Shown here in pieces: positions 17,626 to 27,402 of a DNA stretch of 64,000 nt. The notes beneath the pieces are model-generated. The model was not told where the DNA came from. It saw only the letters and a list, made by a program, of their open reading frames with translations, and made no database searches. Each line of letters opens with the position of its first letter. Positions within the stretch are counted from its first letter, which is position 1. The stretch is taken from assembly GCA_947490345.1 (NCBI GenBank), contig CANLGL010000002.1, forward strand, positions 1 to 64,000. Reading direction: 5' to 3'. This stretch comes from Deltaproteobacteria bacterium (lineage in GTDB: Bacteria; Myxococcota_A; UBA796; SXON01). Both the position numbers and the translations under genes were made by a program.

Positions 17626-18645
17626 ATGACCCCCGAAGAGGCCGTCGCCGCCGCGCTCGCCGCGCGCTTCCCGGATGGCAGGCGCCGCGCCACGCTCTTG
17701 GTGGGTGCCGGTCTTCACCAACACTTGCGCGACCACTCCGGCGGTGTCCGTCGCGAGAGCTGGCGGCGCTTCTGCGACTGGGATGGCCTCCTGGCCTCGG
17801 CGGCAGGGCCGCTGGGCATCGAGCAGATCCGCCAATCGGACCCCACCGCGACCTGGGAGAGCCTGATCGTGCGTGCGGCGCCCGTCGAGCGCCGGGGCGT
17901 TGCCCAATGTGAGGACGGCGCCCTGCGGCATGTGGCGAACACGCTCGCTCATCCGCCCGCCTCGCCGGGGCTCCTCCGCGCCTTCGGGTCGGCGCTCGAC
18001 GCGGCCCGCTTCGCCGACGTCGTCTGCCTGAACTTCGATCCGACCCTGGACCTGGCGCGGCGTGCGGCTCCTCCGTCGCGACCCGATGGTGGACGCCACG
18101 GCCGCCGGCTGACCCTGCACTCGCCGGGGGCTACCCGGGTCTGGTATCCCCACGGGCACACCACCGATCCGGAGTCGCTGCAGCTGGGGCTGCACGCCTA
18201 CGCGATGGGCCTGGGTCCGCTGGAGCCGGCGCGAAAGCGTGCCAAGGTGGCGGAGAAACTCTGGGATGGCGCGCGGATCGCGGTGCCGCGGAGCGGGCCT
18301 TGGTCCGAGGACCGCCACCTTGCGTGGGAGGGGGCCCGCCGGATGCAGGGCGCGGGGACCGAAAGCTTCGCGCTGACCTGGCTCGACCAGCTGCTGTGGT
18401 CGCCGCTGGTGGTGATCGGCGCCGGCCTCGACCGCGGCGAGCTCGACCTGTGGTGGGCGCTCCACACCCGCGCGCGCAACCTCGCGCGTGTGCCCGACGA
18501 GCTCCGCCCCCCGGCGGTGCTGCTCACGACGGCCTCGGCGCTGGGTCGGGCTCCCCACCTGGCGCGTGCCCCAGCGCGACTCCAACCAGTGATCTTCCCG
18601 ACGTGGGATGCCGCCTGGGAGGCGGTGCTCGGGCGGTGGTGGTAG
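17626..18645 (+). CDS. SIR2-like domain protein, possible NADase
   Basis: A 339-aa protein starting at ATG 17626. LLVGAGLHQHL resembles the NAD-binding GAG loop of SIR2-like proteins; CLNFDPTLD matches the N-x-D element and VWYPHGHTTDP the catalytic His region. The C-terminal half has SPLVVIGAGLDRGELDLWWAL, a second Rossmann-like strand with Gly-Ala-Gly. No zinc-finger cysteines are present, so it is not a classical deacetylase. Proteins of this type often act as NAD-depleting effectors in phage defence, but no partner is encoded next to it. Confidence 0.6.
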   Translation: MTPEEAVAAALAARFPDGRRRATLLVGAGLHQHLRDHSGGVRRESWRRFCDWDGLLASAAGPLGIEQIRQSDPTATWESLIVRAAPVERRGVAQCEDGALRHVANTLAHPPASPGLLRAFGSALDAARFADVVCLNFDPTLDLARRAAPPSRPDGGRHGRRLTLHSPGATRVWYPHGHTTDPESLQLGLHAYAMGLGPLEPARKRAKVAEKLWDGARIAVPRSGPWSEDRHLAWEGARRMQGAGTESFALTWLDQLLWSPLVVIGAGLDRGELDLWWALHTRARNLARVPDELRPPAVLLTTASALGRAPHLARAPARLQPVIFPTWDAAWEAVLGRWW

Positions 18646-18648
18646 CCC

Positions 18649-19200
18649 TTATCGGGGTGCGACGAAGTCCAGCAGGATGGTGTCGGTCTCGACCCGGACC
18701 ACGCCGAAGCCTTTTGCAAACCACCATTTCCCGGACGGTGCGGCGGTCCCGTCACACGTGGACAAAAGCGCGTGGTCGAAGATGCCGTAGCTGGTCTGGA
18801 GCACGTCCACCGCCTCCGCAACGCAGGCGCCTTCGAGGTTGGAGACGATGTCGCCGGTGAGAGCGCCGTCGCGCGCGAAGATGGTGGTGTCTCCGTTGTC
18901 CGCCTCGCCCCACTCCCAGCTTTCGAGCACCAGGTCGGTAGCGGTCAAGCCCCATTGCAACTCGCCGACCGGCTCGCCGTCCGCGAAGCGAGGCCCGCGG
19001 CGCACCTTCAGGGTGCCGTCGTCGTCCATCTCCCCGCGCAGGACGTCCGCGTCAACGACGTCGCCGGTGTCGCCGTCGTCGCGCCACGTCCACACCTCGG
19101 CGCCCTCGAAGTAGTCGGCAACGACGAAGGCGCCCCCGCCCTCGGCCGTGGCTGCATCGTCGCAAGCTACCAGGAGCACGAGGCCAGCGGCGAGCCTCAC
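18649..19200 (-). CDS. Predicted surface lipoprotein, unknown function
   Basis: A 183-aa lipoprotein starting at GTG 19200, which overlaps the stop of the upstream gene (GTGA). The signal RLAAGLVLLVAC ends in a lipobox and is followed by an acidic, beta-rich domain. A Cys pair (EGACVAEA, LSTCDG) may form a disulfide. I do not recognise a family. It is translationally coupled to the propeller lipoprotein and probably works with it. Confidence 0.65.
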   Translation of the reverse strand: MRLAAGLVLLVACDDAATAEGGGAFVVADYFEGAEVWTWRDDGDTGDVVDADVLRGEMDDDGTLKVRRGPRFADGEPVGELQWGLTATDLVLESWEWGEADNGDTTIFARDGALTGDIVSNLEGACVAEAVDVLQTSYGIFDHALLSTCDGTAAPSGKWWFAKGFGVVRVETDTILLDFVAPR

Positions 19201-20900
19201 TGCGACCACCACACGGGCAGGTGGTTGTCGGAGTTGTCGTTCTGTCCCGGCAGCCAATAGGGGGCGCTGGACGCGTCCTGACCGCTGGCCGCGAGGTCGG
19301 GCTGGATGGCCGTGATCCAGATCTGTGACCACCGGGCGGGGTGCGAGCCACGGTCACGTTTGGAGCTGAAGGCCAGCCACAGCACGTCGTCGTCGGGCAG
19401 CGGGGCCCAGCGCGCGAGGCTGTTGCGCAACCGGCCCTCGCCGTTGGCCGCATCCAGCCGAATCGGGTCGCCGCCGCTGCTGGAGATCAGCCACACCTCG
19501 GCGTCGTCGTCCGCGTAGGTGTCGCCGGTGGACTTGTTGTAGACGATCCAGTCTCCGTCCGGAGAAAAGGACGGGTAGTAGTAGCAGTTACCGGGGGTGG
19601 CGGGGATGAGCGTCTCTTTGTCGAGGAGCTTGGACCCGTCGAAGTACATCGTGACCACCTCTGAGCCGTTCACCGACATGTCGCTGAGCACCGAGCCGGT
19701 GGCGCGTGTCGCGACGACATGCTGTCCGTCCGGCGACCAGCCGGGGTGGGTGTAGTAGCCGCTGTCAGGGGTGACGGTCGAGACGAAGCGGTTGGTGGCG
19801 AGGTCGTAGAGCACCAGCGCACCGTTGAGTACGCCCAGCATCCACTTGCCGTCGGGGGAGAGCGCGTGGAAGGTCATCCGCTGCCGGTCATCGGTGTCGT
19901 AGCGCACGGCGGGCGCCGTGGGGTCGGCGACGTCGATCACCTGGTAGGTGCCGCCCACGCCGTCGCGGGTCACCACCATCCACTGCTCGCCCTCCGCGAT
20001 CTCGTGGCACCCGTAGCACTGGTCGGTAGGCGTCTTGGGGTAGAAGCGCGCGGCGGTGCCCCCACCCGCGGTGATGCGCACGATCGCTCGATCGGACGCA
20101 GACCAGTACAACACGCTGCCGGCCGTGTCGAAGCGGTTCACGGTCACGTCGATCGGCTCGCTGGACTTCACGGCGCCCAGCTCGCTGCCGTCCCACGCCG
20201 CGGCGAAAACCTGAACCGACAGGCTACCGCGGCGGTTGGTCGCGCTGACCGCCTCCCACACCTCGACCGGCACCTCCCAGGCCTTGCTGCCAGTGGTGTA
20301 GACGTCGACGCTCTCCAGTGCGGAGGCGAACCGGATGCGGACGACGTCCGTCGTTTCGCTGCCCGTCCACTCGATCTCCAGGCCCTCGAGGTTCCTGGGT
20401 ACGGTGGTGTCGTCGAAGGGGTAGGTGATGGTGAGTCCGCCCTCGCCCTCGGAGACCTCTGCCAGCGCGGCGGCAGCGGCGGCATCGACGCCCTCTTCGA
20501 CGTACTCGGCGCTGTGCACCAGGCTGATGGTCGCCTCGGCGGTGTGCTCCAGGAAACTGGCCGTCACCGTCGCCTCGCCGCCGTTGCTGTCGACCGACTT
20601 GAAGTTCCCGCGCGAGTCGATGGTCCCCGCGCTGGCGTTGCTGAGCTCCCAGCTGACCAGGGGCAGTTCGTCCTCGCTGTCGTCACTGAAGGTCGCGATG
20701 GCGGTGAAGGTCTGCGCCGCCGGCTCGCCCGTTCGGCTGTCGAGCTCAACCTCGGAGGGCTCCACCCGCAACGACGCGACGTCGCCCCCAAGGAGCGTGC
20801 CGTTGCCGAGGCCCGGAGTGCACCCCAAGAGGCACACCGCTCCGACGTGGTATCCTAGGATTCCGATGCGCAAGCTCTTCCCCCTCGTTGCCGGCGCCAT
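19197..20900 (-). CDS. Lipoprotein with Ig-like domain, CxxCH motif and TolB-like beta-propeller
   Basis: A 567-aa protein with a lipobox (LLGC). Residues about 35-130 resemble a bacterial Ig-like (Big_2) domain. The C-terminal half carries PD40/TolB-type blades (FHALSPDGKWMLG, HPGWSPDGQHVVA, YPSFSPDGDWIVY). Between them QCYGCHEI is a CxxCH motif that could bind haem c. The ATG at 20900 lies inside the divergent vWA gene (5' ends overlap 35 bp); a TTG at 20873 is the shorter option. Its stop overlaps the next lipoprotein start. Confidence 0.7.
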   Translation of the reverse strand: MAPATRGKSLRIGILGYHVGAVCLLGCTPGLGNGTLLGGDVASLRVEPSEVELDSRTGEPAAQTFTAIATFSDDSEDELPLVSWELSNASAGTIDSRGNFKSVDSNGGEATVTASFLEHTAEATISLVHSAEYVEEGVDAAAAAALAEVSEGEGGLTITYPFDDTTVPRNLEGLEIEWTGSETTDVVRIRFASALESVDVYTTGSKAWEVPVEVWEAVSATNRRGSLSVQVFAAAWDGSELGAVKSSEPIDVTVNRFDTAGSVLYWSASDRAIVRITAGGGTAARFYPKTPTDQCYGCHEIAEGEQWMVVTRDGVGGTYQVIDVADPTAPAVRYDTDDRQRMTFHALSPDGKWMLGVLNGALVLYDLATNRFVSTVTPDSGYYTHPGWSPDGQHVVATRATGSVLSDMSVNGSEVVTMYFDGSKLLDKETLIPATPGNCYYYPSFSPDGDWIVYNKSTGDTYADDDAEVWLISSSGGDPIRLDAANGEGRLRNSLARWAPLPDDDVLWLAFSSKRDRGSHPARWSQIWITAIQPDLAASGQDASSAPYWLPGQNDNSDNHLPVWWSQ

Positions 20901-21798
20901 GGTCGCATGCGTGGACTACGGTGTCACGCGCTCTTCGCAACTCGATGTGTGGACGCAGCCCGATCGGGACGCCGACGTCGACATCCTATGGGTACTGGAC
21001 AACTCGGGGAGCATGAGCGAGGAGCACGACTCTCTCGCCGATCACGCCGAGGCGTTCACCGGCACGCTCGCGGGCGCCGACCTGGAGTTCCGGTTGGCGT
21101 TGGTGAGCACCGACGTCGCAGACGCGGGCAAGTTGCTCGGCCCCATCCTCGACGAGGGATCGGAGCGCCTGACGGAAACCTTCATGGAGACGGTGCAATC
21201 GGCGGGGATCCGCGGCGCCCGCGATGAGGAGGGCTTCGCGGCCGCCATCGCCGGTGCGGATCCAGACACGACAGAGTTTGGGCGGGGCAAAGCCGACCTG
21301 CAGGTCGTGATCTACAGCGACGAGGACGACCGCGGCTCGATGGAGGTCGACGAATTCCTGGATGAGTTGGAGGGTACGCACTCCGGCTACAACGTCGTGG
21401 TCAACGTCGTGGTGGGCGACGCGCCCGCAGGTTGCGCCAGCGCCGTCGCTGCCGCCGATGCGGGTTTGCGGTACCAGGAGGCGCGCGAGCTGTCGGGCGG
21501 CGTACGGGAGAGCATCTGCACGGTGGAGATGGACGCGGTTTTGCAACGCCTCGCCAACTATGTGATCGGGCTCAACGCGAAGTTCCCGCTCAGCGAGCTG
21601 CCGCTTTTGAACACCCTTGAAGTGCAGGTGGACGACGTGGTGATCCCGCGGCGCGACGTGGATGGCTGGCGCTACTACGGCGTCGACAACTCGATCGTCT
21701 TTGACGGCTGGGCCATCCCGCGGCCGGGCGCCAAGATCCAGGCCGCTTACTTCGACTGGACCGGCGGCGCGCTGCCCGACACGGGGGTTACGCAGTAA
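20866..21798 (+). CDS. von Willebrand factor A domain lipoprotein
   Basis: A 310-aa protein starting at ATG 20866 with AGGA seven bases upstream. A lipoprotein signal (MRKLFPLVAGAMVAC) precedes a vWA domain with a complete MIDAS core (WVLDNSGSMS, near residue 47). VVIYSDEDD supplies a later MIDAS acid. A small beta domain follows (LNTLEVQVDDVVIPRRDV). Such proteins mediate metal-dependent adhesion or assembly at the cell surface. Divergent from the propeller lipoprotein. Confidence 0.78.
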   Translation: MRKLFPLVAGAMVACVDYGVTRSSQLDVWTQPDRDADVDILWVLDNSGSMSEEHDSLADHAEAFTGTLAGADLEFRLALVSTDVADAGKLLGPILDEGSERLTETFMETVQSAGIRGARDEEGFAAAIAGADPDTTEFGRGKADLQVVIYSDEDDRGSMEVDEFLDELEGTHSGYNVVVNVVVGDAPAGCASAVAAADAGLRYQEARELSGGVRESICTVEMDAVLQRLANYVIGLNAKFPLSELPLLNTLEVQVDDVVIPRRDVDGWRYYGVDNSIVFDGWAIPRPGAKIQAAYFDWTGGALPDTGVTQ

Positions 21799-21800
21799 GC

Positions 21801-22799
21801 ATGCGCCAAGTATGGTTTCCGAAGACGGGTCCTCCCGAAGTGATGGAAGTACGCGAGTGTCAAGACCCGGCCCCGGCGGCGGGCGAGGTGCGGGTGCAGG
21901 TGCAAGCCGCGGGTGTAAACTTCGCGGATGTCGCGACATGACTCGGCAACTACCCCGACGCGCCACCCTTCCCTTGTGTCGTAGGGTACGAGGTCGCAGG
22001 GGTGATCGACGCCGTGGGCGAGGGGGTTGATTCCAGCCGCATCGGGCAGGACGTACTCGCGATGACGCGCTTCGGCGGCTACTCGTCCGCGGTGTGCGCC
22101 CCGGCCGGGGCGGTGGTGCCGCGACCGGCGGGGATGTCGGCCCAGATCGGGGCGGCCATCCCGGTCAACTACCTTACGGCATGGATGATGTTGCGGGTGA
22201 TGGGTCGGGTGGAGGCGGGCGACCGCGTCATGATCCACAGCGCGGCGGGCGGGGTGGGCCTCGCCTCCATCGACCTCTGCCGTGCGGCCGGCGCCGAGAT
22301 GTGGGGCTCGGCCAGCCCGGGCAAACACGCGTTCATCCAGGAGCGCGGGGTCCAGCACCCGCTCGACTCGCGGGCCGACCAGTGGCCGGACCAGAAGGTG
22401 GACCTCATCCTCGACGCGATCGGCGGCGCCAGTTGGGGCCGCGGCCTCGATCAGTTGCGCGCGGGTGGCCGGCTGGTCTGTTTCGGCCTCAGTTCGGGTT
22501 CCTCCGGTGACCGACCCTCGAAGTGGGCGCAGCTTCAGGCGGCGATGGCGATTCCGTGGTTGCGGACCACGCCGGTCGCGCTCATCAACAACAACCAGGG
22601 CGTGCTGGGCGTGAACATGGGTCACCTCTGGGACGAGGGCGACCGCGTCACCGCTTGGCTGGCGACGCTTCTGACGTGGTGGGAGGACGGTCGCATCAAG
22701 CCGCACGTCCATGCGGCCGTGCCCTTCGCCGAGGCCGCGGAAGCACACCGCATTCTCCATCGGCGCGAGAACATCGGCAAGGTGGTTTTGGTGCCGTAG
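21801..22799 (+). pseudogene. MDR/quinone-oxidoreductase-type dehydrogenase interrupted by a nonsense codon
   Basis: Start ATG 21801; the frame encodes a typical medium-chain dehydrogenase N-terminus (VNFADVAT), then a TGA at 21939-21941 where relatives have Arg or a similar residue before LGNYPDAP. The same frame then continues unbroken for 286 codons through the NAD(P)H-binding region (IHSAAGGVGLASI) to the normal C-terminus (HRRENIGKVVLVP). A single CGA-to-TGA change explains it. A GTG at 22002 could restart a truncated protein. No insertion or frameshift is present, so the event looks recent or may be a sequencing error. Confidence 0.8.
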
Positions 22800-22884
22800 G
22801 AGGGGGGCGGTCGTGCGCCACCATCTCGGCCGCGACGGGCGGCCCGCGTCGGCTCGGCGTCGATCGTGCAGATTGAGAATTGGA

Positions 22885-22912
22885 TTGACATATGCTTCGA
22901 GAGGAGTAGTAT
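22885..22912 (+). promoter_or_regulatory. Sigma-70-like promoter
   Basis: TTGACA at 22885-22890, a 16-bp spacer and TAGTAT at 22907-22912, in an AT-richer stretch unlike its surroundings. GAGGAG overlaps the end of the spacer and precedes an ATG at 22915 (9 codons) and one at 22919, which opens a 36-codon frame ending at 23029 that runs through the 40-bp repeat. The gap 22800-23127 holds no other gene I can support. Confidence 0.45.
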
Positions 22913-22978
22913 CAATGGATGGTCGAGCGTTTTGCCGCAGATAGCTTCCGGAGATTGCTGGGCTATTACCCTGTGGCA

Positions 22979-23018
22979 GTTCCGGAAGCTGGCGCCCCAC
23001 GCGAAAACGGCCATCGTC
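22979..23018 (+). repeat. 40-bp repeat, copy 1 (left of the toxin-antitoxin module)
   Basis: Begins GTTCCGGAAGCTGGCGCC and continues through CGAAAACGGCCATCG. It matches copy 2 at 23938-23977 at 38 of 40 bases, in the same orientation. The two copies bracket the VapBC-type pair. Confidence 0.75.
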
Positions 23019-23127
23019 TACGGAGGTGATCGCGCTGAGCCCCGGACCGCCACGCCCGTCTGTTCCTGGCGGGACCTTGGCGAGTTGATGAGCGCGGCAG
23101 CGGCAGGGTAGGCGCGCTTAGAGCCGC

Positions 23128-23547
23128 TTAGAGCAGCGGCAGCGTCCTCAGCGCCACAAACCGGCGAAATCCGGAGTCACCGGTGAGCAGTACGTGATCG
23201 CCGTCCATGCACATCGCGGCGATCTGCGCGTCGAACGCGCGATTGCCCACGGCGAGTCGCCCTTGCACCAGGCCGAGGTAGGTCGCGGCGAACCGGGGTC
23301 CGGGCGCCAGCACTTGGGCGCGGGGGAGTGTCAGCAGGCGTGCGAGCGCGTCTGCTGCTACCGTCGGGTCCAGGTTGTAGACGCGGGGGTGGGTCAGGAC
23401 GCGGGTGAACTCGGCGAACGCGGGCGTGGGCAGTGCCCAATCGGCGTCGCCGCCCACGAGTCGGCGCAGCCACGCCGAGGCTGCGCTGTGGTGCTCGTGG
23501 CCCGCGATGCACGCCGCGACCAACACGTTGGTGTCGACGACGATCAC
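23128..23547 (-). CDS. VapC-type PIN-domain ribonuclease toxin
   Basis: A 139-aa PIN-domain protein. Acidic active-site residues are visible: Asp in VVDTNVLVAA, Glu in PAFAEFTRVL, Asp in NRAFDAQIAA and Asp in LLTGDSGFRR. VapC toxins cleave tRNA or rRNA. Its start overlaps the antitoxin stop (ATGA), the usual antitoxin-first arrangement. It is embedded in a low-gene-density patch between two 40-bp repeats, consistent with horizontal acquisition. Confidence 0.88.
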   Translation of the reverse strand: MIVVDTNVLVAACIAGHEHHSAASAWLRRLVGGDADWALPTPAFAEFTRVLTHPRVYNLDPTVAADALARLLTLPRAQVLAPGPRFAATYLGLVQGRLAVGNRAFDAQIAAMCMDGDHVLLTGDSGFRRFVALRTLPLL

Positions 23548-23801
23548 TGCGCCGGGCCGGCTTCGCCCAGACTCTCAAGGTAGCCTTCAAGGGCCTCCCG
23601 CGAGCGAAGTGCCGCGGGGGGGCAGCCCGGCTCGGCGACGATGCAGGGGAGCGCGACGTAGGCGGGTGGGTAGGCCAACGCCGGCGCCAGGTGCGCCCGC
23701 ACCGCGTCAGAAACCAGCTGCTTCACAGAAATATTGCGGTCGAAGGCTGCGAGTTTCATCTGCCGATAGAGTTGGTCGTCGAGGTCGAAGGTGGTACGCA
23801 A
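23544..23801 (-). CDS. Ribbon-helix-helix antitoxin of the PIN toxin
   Basis: An 85-aa protein. Residues 1-40 are a ribbon-helix-helix DNA-binding unit (MRTTFDLDDQLYRQMKLAA) and the Pro/Ala-rich C-terminal half probably wraps the PIN toxin. It should repress its own promoter; a palindrome lies just upstream of its start. Cotranslated with the toxin. Confidence 0.82.
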   Translation of the reverse strand: MRTTFDLDDQLYRQMKLAAFDRNISVKQLVSDAVRAHLAPALAYPPAYVALPCIVAEPGCPPAALRSREALEGYLESLGEAGPAQ

Positions 23802-23809
23802 GCATCAAA

Positions 23810-23853
23810 CCATGATTATGGCTTAGCATAAACGTACATGTGGACGGCGTCAA
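23810..23853 (-). promoter_or_regulatory. Promoter and palindromic operator of the toxin-antitoxin pair
   Basis: On the minus strand TTGACG (23853-23848), a 17-bp spacer and TATGCT (23830-23825) form a promoter. CCATAATCATGG at 23821-23810, a near-perfect palindrome between the -10 box and the antitoxin start, is a likely antitoxin operator. The stretch is noticeably AT-rich compared with its neighbours. Confidence 0.5.
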
Positions 23854-23937
23854 GCTCGGCGGCGAGCTGGCATGCTCCTTGCGGTGCGTCACGAAGACGG
23901 GGCCCTCGATGTCATCTCCACGCTCTGCGCTGGCGTC

Positions 23938-23977
23938 GTTCCGGAAGTTGGCGCCCCACGCGAAAACGGCCATTGTC
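23938..23977 (+). repeat. 40-bp repeat, copy 2 (right of the toxin-antitoxin module)
   Basis: Same sequence as 22979-23018 apart from two C/T differences. Translated in one plus frame both copies read VPE(A/V)GAPRENGH, and on the minus strand both read MAVFAWGA(S/N)FRN, so it could be a fragment of a repeated coding element. The rest of 23854-24071 shows nothing I can name. Confidence 0.75.
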
Positions 23978-24071
23978 ACCCCGTCAAGCCGCTCGGGCGC
24001 GTCCGAGCGCCTGCACCGGCCTTGCACCACGGCGCCACGTCGACGCCCCCTCTCGCGGCTACTCTGGAGCC

Positions 24072-24551
24072 ATGCTGCTCGCCGTCGCCACTGCATTCGC
24101 GATCCCTGGTTGGTCCTCCAGCCTCGACACCCTCGATCACCCGCTCCGCAGCAAGCTGACGGCGGTGCTCGCCGCGCTGCGCGAGGAGGGCTTCACCCCC
24201 ACGCTCTCGAACACGTGGCGGAGTCCGGCGATCCAGGATGTGCTGGCGCGGGTCGGCAGCGCGACCGAGGCCTCGGGCGGGCAGAGCTGCCACAACCACC
24301 TCGACAGCGATGGCCAGCCCGCCTCGCGCGCGGCGGACATCTGGAACCGACCCCTGGACTTGCGCCTGATGCTTGGGGTGGAGAGTCGCCTGCTGCAGGA
24401 GCTCGCTTTCCTCCGGGCGCTCGGTCGCCACGCCCACGCGGAGGGTTTGCGCTGGGGCGGGGACTGGCATGGACACGCGTCGGCGTGGACCCCCCACGGG
24501 CTGGGGTGGGACCCCGCCCATGTGGAGCTGGGTCGATGCGCCGCCGGGTAG
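24072..24551 (+). CDS. M15-family peptidoglycan peptidase
   Basis: A 159-aa exported protein starting at ATG 24072 with GGAG just upstream. A short signal (MLLAVATAFA) is followed by a D-Ala-D-Ala carboxypeptidase / L-Ala-D-Glu endopeptidase-type domain: SNTWRSPAIQDVL, the zinc site SCHNHLDSDGQPASRAADI, LRWGGDWHG, and the closing HGLGWDPAHVEL with the last zinc His. It trims peptidoglycan in the periplasm. Convergent with the lectin-repeat gene. Confidence 0.78.
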   Translation: MLLAVATAFAIPGWSSSLDTLDHPLRSKLTAVLAALREEGFTPTLSNTWRSPAIQDVLARVGSATEASGGQSCHNHLDSDGQPASRAADIWNRPLDLRLMLGVESRLLQELAFLRALGRHAHAEGLRWGGDWHGHASAWTPHGLGWDPAHVELGRCAAG

Positions 24552-24555
24552 TCCC

Positions 24556-27378
<2,823 letters not shown>

Positions 27379-27402
27379 CCGCTTTCCTTGATTGAACCTC
27401 AG

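Noticed and set aside
21939-21941. TGA as selenocysteine
   Set aside because: Site is not catalytic in this family, aligns with Arg-like positions, and no SECIS-like hairpin was seen downstream.
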